This document shows, one piece after another, positions 43,083-49,642 of a stretch of 64,000 nt of DNA (within the stretch, counting starts at the first letter, position 1; every line of letters begins with the position of its first letter). This DNA comes from Erythrobacter sp. NAP1 (GTDB lineage Bacteria; Pseudomonadota; Alphaproteobacteria; Sphingomonadales; Sphingomonadaceae). Made by a program: the position numbers and the translations under genes. Where the stretch lies: NCBI RefSeq assembly GCF_000152865.1, contig NZ_CH672390.1:434001-498000 (forward strand), in the 5' to 3' direction. Below the pieces are notes generated by a model. It did no database searches, had not been told where the DNA came from, and saw only the letters and a list, made by a program, of their open reading frames with translations.

Positions 43083-43844
43083 CTATGGTTCGCCCACATC
43101 TGGCCAGTCGCCCGCTTCGGCCATCCATACAGAAAGCGCAGCAATCGCAGCGGTTTCGCCGCGCAAGATACGCGGACCAAGCGAAATGGCGCGCGCCTGC
43201 GGGTGAGCGCGGATCGCGGCGCGCTCGGCATCGTCGAAGCCGCCTTCCGGCCCAATCAGGATGGCGGCTGGGCCTTCGTGAAAGCAGAATGCATCGGCAG
43301 CGTGTTCGCCGCCTTCCTCGTCAGCAAAGAAGATCGCGCGCTCGCTAGGCCAGTCGGCGAGGAGCGCGTCGAGCTTCACCGGTTCGGCGATGTCCGGCAG
43401 CGCGGTGCGCGCGCATTGCTCGGCGGCTTCGGTCGCGATGATGCGCGCGCGCTCCATGTTGAGTTTGTCCGCGACACAGCGGCGGGTGATCATCGGTTGG
43501 ATGCGCGCTGAGCCCAACTCGGTCGCCTTTTCGAGAACGAAGTCGAACCGGTCCTTCTTAAGCAGGGCAGGGCACAGCCACAGGTCTGGCACTTCTCCGC
43601 GCGGGCGCAGATGGTCGGTGACGGTCAGGTCGACACGGCGCTTTTCCACCTGCCCGACACGCGCCGCCCATTCGCCGGTGATGTTGTCGCAAAGGATCAC
43701 CGTATCGCCCGGCGATACGCGCATGACCTTGCCGAGATAATGCGCCTGATTGCCTTCGAGTGCGAAAATGCGTCCGTCGCCAAGCTCGTCCTCGACGAAT
43801 AGGCGCGGTGCGGACTTCGGTGGCCAGGCGGGAGTAGCGGGCAT
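43083..43844 (-). CDS. rsmE: 16S rRNA m3U1498 methyltransferase
   Basis: A 253-residue SPOUT methyltransferase. KKDRFDFVLEKATELGSARI, ILIGPEGGFDDAERAAI and SLGPRILRGETAAIAAL are the family signatures, including the SAM knot. The start ATG 43844 (MPATPAWPPKSAPRLF) is preferred; the open frame to 43919 overlaps the divergent neighbour's promoter. The N-terminal PUA-like part is present. Confidence 0.95.
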   Translation of the reverse strand: MPATPAWPPKSAPRLFVEDELGDGRIFALEGNQAHYLGKVMRVSPGDTVILCDNITGEWAARVGQVEKRRVDLTVTDHLRPRGEVPDLWLCPALLKKDRFDFVLEKATELGSARIQPMITRRCVADKLNMERARIIATEAAEQCARTALPDIAEPVKLDALLADWPSERAIFFADEEGGEHAADAFCFHEGPAAILIGPEGGFDDAERAAIRAHPQARAISLGPRILRGETAAIAALSVWMAEAGDWPDVGEP

Positions 43845-43884
43845 GGCTTTGCCCCTAGGCGCGGTCGTGGCTAGGGTGCAAGCC

Positions 43885-44289
43885 ATGACCGCGCGGATCT
43901 GCCAATTTCTCATTGCCATCGTGTTTCTGGGACTGGGCGGCTGGGCCCTTTTTGCCCCGTCGAGTGTGATCGAGCTCGCCCTGACCGAACCCTACCGCGA
44001 AAACACCTTCGTAACCCGCTTCATGATGGCGTGTTTCGGAGCGCAGGCGGTGATGTTCGGGGTTATGGCGCTGGTGGTCAAATGGGGCTCGCGCGCGTTC
44101 GCGACCTTCGCCGTGGTGCTGCTGCCATTCTTCGTCTTCAACTGGTACTTCCATTACGAAGTGCCGGTGTTGACCTCGATCGGGATGCTCGATTTCGCAG
44201 GCAACTTGACCATGTTCGTCGCCTGCGTCATCGGCTGGCGCGCAGCGAAGCTCGATGAGCAAGACAGCCAGGGAATAAGAAGCCTGTGA
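43885..44289 (+). CDS. Small four-helix membrane protein
   Basis: A 134-residue protein with four hydrophobic stretches (about 5-25, 45-65, 72-90, 98-118) and short loops. ATG 43885 has AGGGTG nine bases upstream; the open frame before it runs into the rsmE start. No motif recognised. It overlaps ubiA by four bases (GTGA), so it is translated with it, perhaps as an accessory in the membrane. Confidence 0.8.
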   Translation: MTARICQFLIAIVFLGLGGWALFAPSSVIELALTEPYRENTFVTRFMMACFGAQAVMFGVMALVVKWGSRAFATFAVVLLPFFVFNWYFHYEVPVLTSIGMLDFAGNLTMFVACVIGWRAAKLDEQDSQGIRSL

Positions 44290-45197
44290 CAGCCGACATC
44301 GTTCCAGACACAGAGCATCGCAGGCTGATCGAGCGCCTGCCGCAATTGCCGCGTGATCTTGCGCAGCTTGCGCGGTTCGACCGACCGATTGGCTGGTGGC
44401 TGCTGCTCTGGCCATGCGTCTTCGGAGTGTGGCTTGCCGGGGCAGGGCCGCAATTTGCGCTCATCGGCTGGTTCCTGCTCGGCGCCATCGCGATGCGCGG
44501 GGCAGGGTGCGTCTACAACGATATTGTCGATGCAAAGCTCGATGCGAGCGTCGCGCGCACGGCTGCGCGCCCGGTGGCAAGCGGGCGGGTGAGCAAGAAG
44601 GTCGCCTGGGGCTGGCTTATCTTCCTGTGTCTCATCGGCCTCGTCGTGCTGCTGCAATTGCGGCTGGAGGCGCAGATTGTTGCTCTCGCAAGTCTCGCAT
44701 TGGTCGCGGCCTATCCCTTCATGAAGCGCATCACATGGTGGCCGCAGGCTTGGCTCGGCATGGTGTTCAATTGGGGGCTGCTGGTCGGGTGGACGCAGTT
44801 GCGCTTCGATAATTGGGACGCGCTCGCCGCGATCTATGCGGGCTGCATCTGCTGGGTGATTGGATACGATACAATCTACGCTCTGCAGGACCGCGAGGAC
44901 GATGCGCTGGTCGGCATCAAGTCGAGCGCGCTTCGAATGGGCGAGAGTTTTCGTGCAGGGATCGCCGCATTCTACACCGCGACCGTCGGGCTGTGGGGGC
45001 TGGGGGTATGGCTTTACCGCCCGGATATCTTTGCGCTGCTCGCACTTCTGCCGGTGGCGTTTCACCTCATGTGGCAGGTTGCGACGCTCGATCCTGACGA
45101 CCCTGCCAACCCGCTAGCGCGTTTTCGCTCGAACCGGTGGGCGGGCGCGTTGATGGCGATTGCGTGCTTCATTATCGGCAATGCAGGAGCGACCTGA
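44286..45197 (+). CDS. ubiA: 4-hydroxybenzoate polyprenyltransferase
   Basis: A 303-residue UbiA prenyltransferase that joins 4-hydroxybenzoate to the ubiquinone side chain. RGAGCVYNDIVDAKLDASVA and RTAARPVASG give the first Asp-rich (N-D-x-x-D) site; GYDTIYALQDREDDALVGIK is the second. Nine helices. It starts with GTG in the overlap with the small membrane protein and ends on the yedK-like start. Confidence 0.95.
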   Translation: MTADIVPDTEHRRLIERLPQLPRDLAQLARFDRPIGWWLLLWPCVFGVWLAGAGPQFALIGWFLLGAIAMRGAGCVYNDIVDAKLDASVARTAARPVASGRVSKKVAWGWLIFLCLIGLVVLLQLRLEAQIVALASLALVAAYPFMKRITWWPQAWLGMVFNWGLLVGWTQLRFDNWDALAAIYAGCICWVIGYDTIYALQDREDDALVGIKSSALRMGESFRAGIAAFYTATVGLWGLGVWLYRPDIFALLALLPVAFHLMWQVATLDPDDPANPLARFRSNRWAGALMAIACFIIGNAGAT

Positions 45198-45826
45198 TGT
45201 GCAACCTCTATCGCATGACCAAAAACGTGGACGAGGTCGCCAAGTGGTTTGACGCCATCGCCGCGCAGGGCGGGGCTAATTTCGGTGAAGAGGTTTATCC
45301 GGGCTACCCCGGCCTCGTGGTTGCAGGCGGTGAAGTTTCCAAAATGAGCTGGGGGTTCCCGCTGGTGATGAAGGGCAAGAGCGGTCAGCCGCTAAAGCCC
45401 AAACCGGTCAACAATGCCCGCACCGACAAGCTCGACAGTTTCTTCTGGCGTTATTCCTTCGAAGAGCGCCGCTGCCTTATCCCGGTGAGCGCATGGGCGG
45501 AAGCGCAGGGGGCGAAGGGCGCCAAGACGCGTACATGGATGTCGCTGCCCGATGACGACCTGTTTGCCGTTGCAGGCGTGTGGCGCGACAGCGACGAGTT
45601 TGGGCTGTGCTATTCGATGGTGATGACCGACAGCGCCGGTTCGGCCAGCGAAGAGGTGCATAGCCGAATGCCGGTGCTGCTTTCGCCGGAAAACTACGAG
45701 GGCTGGGTGTCGGGATCACCCGATGAAGCAAAAGCTCTCTGCACAGCTTGGACGGGCGACCTCAAGATTGACCGGACAGACCAGGCCTGGACGCGGGGAG
45801 CGGCCAGCCAGAAGTCCTTGCTCTGA
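45197..45826 (+). CDS. SOS response-associated peptidase (SRAP/YedK family)
   Basis: A 209-residue SRAP-fold protein. MCNLYRMT supplies the catalytic Cys2 that cross-links to abasic sites, PVNNARTDKL the conserved Asn and Arg, VSAWAEAQG the Glu, and EEVHSRMPVLL the catalytic His. YedK/HMCES protects abasic sites in single-stranded DNA. ATG 45197 overlaps the ubiA stop by one base and must be the start because Cys2 must be N-terminal. Confidence 0.92.
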   Translation: MCNLYRMTKNVDEVAKWFDAIAAQGGANFGEEVYPGYPGLVVAGGEVSKMSWGFPLVMKGKSGQPLKPKPVNNARTDKLDSFFWRYSFEERRCLIPVSAWAEAQGAKGAKTRTWMSLPDDDLFAVAGVWRDSDEFGLCYSMVMTDSAGSASEEVHSRMPVLLSPENYEGWVSGSPDEAKALCTAWTGDLKIDRTDQAWTRGAASQKSLL

Positions 45827-45875
45827 TCGGGCTTGGAAGGGGCTTTGAACATCGGTTCGCGCAGGATCGGTTCGT

Positions 45876-46280
45876 TCATGACGCATCTCCTGCATAGCTG
45901 ACGACTTCAAATTCGATGCCGTCCCAGTCGAAGAAGTAGAACCTTTTGCCCGGGTCGTAATCGTCATGCCCGAACGGTTCGAGGCCGGCGGCGATCACCA
46001 CTTTCTCCGCCGCGTCGAGGTCGTCGACCAGCAGCCCGACATGGTTCAGAGGCTGGCCCTTGGAATAGCGGCGCTCCTCATCAGCGCGCACATCGTCATT
46101 GGTGTAGAGCGCCATGTAGGCCGCGCCGTTGCCGGGCTGGCCGACATGGATCGTGTCGCCGCCCATCTGCGAATGGCCGCTCCAGCGTTCCTCCCAGCCA
46201 AGCATCTGCTTGAAAAGCTCGGCGCTGCGGGCAGGGTTGGTGACGGTCAGGTTGGCGTGTTCGATTGTTCCTGTCGGCAT
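45876..46280 (-). CDS. VOC family protein under a SoxR-type promoter
   Basis: A 134-residue protein of the vicinal oxygen chelate (glyoxalase/dioxygenase) fold: TIEHANLTVTNPARSAELF, LNHVGLLVDDLDAAEKV and FYFFDWDGIEFEVVSY hold the metal-ligand positions. ATG 46280 has AAGGAG about nine bases upstream and is preferred over ATG 46355, which would precede the predicted transcription start. The gene is divergent from soxR and is led by a SoxR operator, so it is the likely direct target. Substrate unknown. Confidence 0.85.
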   Translation of the reverse strand: MPTGTIEHANLTVTNPARSAELFKQMLGWEERWSGHSQMGGDTIHVGQPGNGAAYMALYTNDDVRADEERRYSKGQPLNHVGLLVDDLDAAEKVVIAAGLEPFGHDDYDPGKRFYFFDWDGIEFEVVSYAGDAS

Positions 46281-46353
46281 AACAAGGCTCCTTTCGTGCG
46301 GTTCGGTCGATCCGGGCGCCTCGGAGGGACGCAGCGAATCATCGTCGCCATTC

Positions 46354-46384
46354 ATTCTGCAACCTCAACCTAACTTGAGATCAA
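46354..46384 (-). promoter_or_regulatory. SoxR operator in a 19-base-spacer promoter
   Basis: CCTCAACCTAACTTGAGA at 46363-46380 matches the E. coli soxS SoxR box CCTCAAGTTAACTTGAGG at 15 of 18 bases. Reading the minus strand, TTGATC (46384-46379) and CAGAAT (46359-46354) stand as -35 and -10 hexamers with exactly 19 bases between, the over-long spacer that MerR-family activators correct. The promoter points at the VOC gene; transcription would start near 46347. Confidence 0.85.
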
Positions 46385-46410
46385 GCTATTTCTGCGCTAT
46401 CAGGCGGGTC

Positions 46411-46866
46411 ATGGCGAAAACCCTCTCCTCCAAGGACCTCATTCCCATCGGCGAAATGGCGCGGCGAACCGGGTTGTCGGTCTCCGCGATCCGCTTTTAC
46501 GAGGACAAGGGATTGGTCGAGCCCGTGCGCACCAGTGGCAACCAACGCCGCTTCCTGCGTTCCGATATCCGCCGGTTGAGCTTCATCCTCATCGCGCAGC
46601 AACTCGGCCTGAGCCTTGGCGAGATCGATGAGGTGATGCGCGGCCTTCCCTATGGCCGCACGCCCAATGCGCGCGACTGGAAGGCGATCAGCGCAAAGAT
46701 CCGCGACCGGATCGAGGTGCGCATCAAGGAACTTGAACGCACCCGCGACAGCCTCGACGGCTGCATTGGCTGCGGGTGTCTCAGTCTTGAGAAATGCGCG
46801 ATCTACAATCCGGGCGACAAGCTCGGCGAAGATGGACCGGGGCCGCGACAGGTCCTGGCGGATTAG
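46411..46866 (+). CDS. soxR: Redox-sensitive transcription activator SoxR
   Basis: A 151-residue MerR-family regulator. IGEMARRTGLSVSAIRFYED is the DNA-binding region and the C-terminal C-x2-C-x-C-x5-C (CIGCGCLSLEKC) is the 2Fe-2S cluster motif that senses redox-active compounds. Start ATG 46411. Outside enterics SoxR typically controls a few genes directly; a strong operator lies between it and the divergent VOC gene. Its stop overlaps the convergent sixA stop. Confidence 0.96.
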   Translation: MAKTLSSKDLIPIGEMARRTGLSVSAIRFYEDKGLVEPVRTSGNQRRFLRSDIRRLSFILIAQQLGLSLGEIDEVMRGLPYGRTPNARDWKAISAKIRDRIEVRIKELERTRDSLDGCIGCGCLSLEKCAIYNPGDKLGEDGPGPRQVLAD

Positions 46867-47405
46867 GCGCCGGGGCCTAAATCCGGATCAAGATCGCGAG
46901 GCCGCGCAAAGTGAATGAGCTTGGCGCAGCGCGGCTTCAGCTTGGCCCAGCTTTCGATATCGCATTCAAGCACGGCAAAGGTCGCGGTCGGAAACTTCAC
47001 CACGGCTTCGCGAAAGAGGTCGTTCTCATGACTTGGCGACACGAGGTCGAGCACCACTTCCTGCATTCCGGGATTGTGACCCGACAGCAGGATCGAATGC
47101 GCTTCGTCATCGCCTTCGCCCGCATGCGCCTGAGCGACTTCGAGGATGGTGTCGGAGCTCGCCAGATAGAGCCGCTCGTCATAGATCGCGGGCATTTCCG
47201 GGACTGCGCCCTTGAGCGTGTCGACCACGCGCACCGCAGGGCTTCCGATCAGGCGGTCCCACTCGACCCCGTGCGCGCGGATATGGTCGCCCATCACGGC
47301 TGCGCCCTTGATGCCGCGCTCGTTCAGGCCGCGGTCGAAGTCGCGCTGCGCTCCGTCGCCCCAATCGCTTTTGGCATGCCGGAAAAGGCCAAGAAGTTTC
47401 GCCAA
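46863..47405 (-). CDS. SixA-type phosphohistidine phosphatase
   Basis: A 180-residue histidine phosphatase. KLLGLFRHAKSDWGDGAQRD holds the R-H-A/G catalytic motif, DRLIGSPAVRVVDTL the second Arg and LLSGHNPGMQEVV the second His. Start TTG 47405 (AKLLGLFRHAKSDW) gives the family length; ATG 47459 would add an unrelated 18 residues. The family removes phosphate from His of phosphotransfer proteins. It is convergent with soxR. Confidence 0.85.
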   Translation of the reverse strand: MAKLLGLFRHAKSDWGDGAQRDFDRGLNERGIKGAAVMGDHIRAHGVEWDRLIGSPAVRVVDTLKGAVPEMPAIYDERLYLASSDTILEVAQAHAGEGDDEAHSILLSGHNPGMQEVVLDLVSPSHENDLFREAVVKFPTATFAVLECDIESWAKLKPRCAKLIHFARPRDLDPDLGPGA

Positions 47406-47490
47406 GTGCCTAGAATCCCCACCATAGGTGCAGCCCTTCGCTGCGCCGCCGCTTTGCACGTTCTACACCATGCCATGCAATCCCCCATGT

Positions 47491-47552
47491 GAAAATGCGG
47501 CAGCCTTTCGCGGGCGCCAGTCTGGGGAGAGCGCCGCGGAAGACTGCCGCAT
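47491..47552 (-). terminator. Terminator after the fatty acid hydroxylase gene
   Basis: On the minus strand ATGCGGCAG (47552-47544) pairs with CTGCCGCAT (47503-47495) as the base of a longer imperfect stem of about twenty pairs, followed by TTTT. It lies 45 bases after the hydroxylase stop and would end the helicase-AraC-hydroxylase transcript. Confidence 0.7.
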
Positions 47553-47597
47553 CGGCGGGCCCCGCGAGGAGAGCGGTTGCCCGTATCTGTGAAAAGA

Positions 47598-48461
47598 TCA
47601 GGTGGTGGGAGCCGCCGGTCGCTCGCTTTCGCGCTCGCCCCACATGATCACCGGCTTAGCATTCCGGCGGAAATGCTCGGCGTAATCGGGGTGCTCCGTC
47701 CCCATCCAGCGATCCCACCAGGTGAAGTAGAAGCCGTAATTGTAGCGGCCTTCGGAGTGGTGGAGGTCGTGGTGAGTGGTGGTGCTGATCCAGCTGGTCA
47801 GCTTGTTGTCGACCCAGCCTGCCGGGAACAGCTCGCTGCCCGCATGCGCCATCACGTTGCGGATGATCATGTGCCACATGAACAGGAACACAGCGAAGCC
47901 CGCATATGCGATGCCGAACTGGCTGGTCATGAAAAGGAACAGCGGCATGTAGGCGGCTTCGAACGCGGCTTCCCAGGTCGAAAAGCTGTAAGCGGCCCAC
48001 GGCGTCGGCGTTCGCGACTTGTGGTGGTGCAGGTGGGTCGCGCGGAACAGGCGCTTGGAATGCATCGCGCGGTGGATCCAGTAGAAATAGGCATCGTGAA
48101 CCACCACGATCAGCGCGAATTGCCACGCAACGACGAGCAGGCTCGCTCCATTGAGCTTGAGAGCAATCCACCCCATCTCGCGCCCGACAAGCGTTGCCAA
48201 AGTCATGAAGGCAAAGACCAGCACCGTTCGCATCGAGGAGAAGAACTCGCGCCGGTAATCGCGCCCGCTTGCCCGCCGGTTCTGGATGCGGCGATTGTCG
48301 GCCCATACTTTGACGACGATCAGAAAAGCGCTCAGTACCCCGGCCGCGATCAGGTAGCGGCTGAAATCGAAATAGAGCACATCGGCAAAATGGTTCGCGA
48401 CCTTGGCGAGCGCATATTCGAAAGAGCCCTTTTCAGCCGTTTCGGGGACCGGAATGATCAT
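47598..48461 (-). CDS. Sterol desaturase / fatty acid hydroxylase family protein
   Basis: A 287-residue membrane di-iron enzyme. The histidine boxes are HDAYFYWIHRAMH, HLHHHKS and HHDLHHS, with four or five helices around them. The family includes C-5 sterol desaturase, carotenoid and lipid hydroxylases; the substrate here is unknown. It follows the AraC-type regulator by 110 bases in the same direction, so it may be its target. Confidence 0.92.
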   Translation of the reverse strand: MIIPVPETAEKGSFEYALAKVANHFADVLYFDFSRYLIAAGVLSAFLIVVKVWADNRRIQNRRASGRDYRREFFSSMRTVLVFAFMTLATLVGREMGWIALKLNGASLLVVAWQFALIVVVHDAYFYWIHRAMHSKRLFRATHLHHHKSRTPTPWAAYSFSTWEAAFEAAYMPLFLFMTSQFGIAYAGFAVFLFMWHMIIRNVMAHAGSELFPAGWVDNKLTSWISTTTHHDLHHSEGRYNYGFYFTWWDRWMGTEHPDYAEHFRRNAKPVIMWGERESERPAAPTT

Positions 48462-48571
48462 GCGTCAGATGTCCTTCATGCAAGTGATGCGGACTGTCTT
48501 GCCAAACCCGGCTTTCGCAGGCTCGTCTGTATCAGAAAATGCCGGTCTTTTTCGAAATCGACCAGCTTTTT

Positions 48572-49642
48572 TCAGTTCTGAACGCTCTGTGTAACGCCCG
48601 CCTCGTCCGCGCCATTGGCCATCGACAAACGTCTGAATTCACTCGGTGTGGTGCCGGTTTGCTCGCGAAACGCGCGGTTGAATGGGGTCAGCGAATTGTA
48701 GCCCAGGTCCATCGCGATCGTGAGAACGGGCAGATCGACTGTTTCCTTGTCCGCGAGCCGCTCTTTCGCCTCTGCAATGCGATGGCGGTTGAGGAAGGCG
48801 GAGAAATTGCGATGGCCGAGCCGCTGGTTTATGAGCGCTCGCAAGCGATGCTCGGGCGTATCAAGCTGTGCGGCGAGGGCAGCGATCGTGAGGCCCGGTT
48901 CGCGATAGGCGCCCTCTGCCATGGCGCGCACCAAGTTTTCGTGCAGCACCTTCTCGGTTGGCGACAGGTCGAGCGGTTCGGGCTCGTCCCCGGGCAGATC
49001 TTCCTCGCTTTCGATCAGCAGCGCCTCGTTAGGATCGAGCAGCGCCACGCCAGCAAAAAGGGTGAGGATCACGATGAGCACCGAGTTTGCGAGCTGGATC
49101 GGCGGATACTCGCCCGATGCACCGACGATCGTTTCGAACAGCAGGATGCCTCCTGCCTGCGCTGCGACCAGCAGGGGTAGCCATAAGCGCACCATGCGGC
49201 GCTCTTCGACGAGGTCGTCGTTGCGTTCGGCAAGCCCAACCCGCACGAGGTCCGCGATCAGGGCGAGCGCGACGATGTGAAGCATGTAGAAACCGAGCCT
49301 GCCGGTGCCGGGTATGAAATTCCCGATGATCCAGCCGACAAGCAGGAGCGCCATGGCTCCCAAAGCGACGCGCCGCTCGGGCTCTGCCTCGAACAGGCGG
49401 CGCGCGAAAAGCCAGATCCAGTAGGGCGAAGAGATCGCGAAGAGGTCGACCCACGGATCGAGCGGGCCTTCGGCCGTCATCAGCGGCGACGCGTTGAGGA
49501 GATAGGCGACAACGCCCACCACCATCGCCACCAGCGGGAACTTGATGTGGTCGCGTACCTCGCTTGCGACCATCTGCGCGATCAGCATCAGCGCGGCGCC
49601 AATGGCGATGAGGCGGACGAGATAGTCGAGTTGCTCGATCAT
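48572..49642 (-). CDS. Membrane-anchored AraC-family regulator
   Basis: A 356-residue protein. The first 200 residues contain seven hydrophobic stretches, then an acidic linker (ESEEDLPGDEPEPLDL) and a C-terminal AraC/XylS DNA-binding domain: LTIAALAAQLDTPEHRLRAL (first HTH) and VLTIAMDLGYNSLTPFNRAF then REQTGTTPSEFRR (second HTH). Membrane-bound AraC regulators of this layout exist in the superfamily. Its ATG overlaps the helicase stop as ATGA; the hydroxylase gene follows. Confidence 0.9.
   Translation of the reverse strand: MIEQLDYLVRLIAIGAALMLIAQMVASEVRDHIKFPLVAMVVGVVAYLLNASPLMTAEGPLDPWVDLFAISSPYWIWLFARRLFEAEPERRVALGAMALLLVGWIIGNFIPGTGRLGFYMLHIVALALIADLVRVGLAERNDDLVEERRMVRLWLPLLVAAQAGGILLFETIVGASGEYPPIQLANSVLIVILTLFAGVALLDPNEALLIESEEDLPGDEPEPLDLSPTEKVLHENLVRAMAEGAYREPGLTIAALAAQLDTPEHRLRALINQRLGHRNFSAFLNRHRIAEAKERLADKETVDLPVLTIAMDLGYNSLTPFNRAFREQTGTTPSEFRRLSMANGADEAGVTQSVQN

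Noticed and set aside
45694..45879. 61-codon minus-strand ORF starting in an ATGA overlap with the VOC stop
   Set aside because: It runs 130 bases into the antisense of the yedK-like gene and has no recognisable motif. The overlap could be chance; kept out for lack of support.
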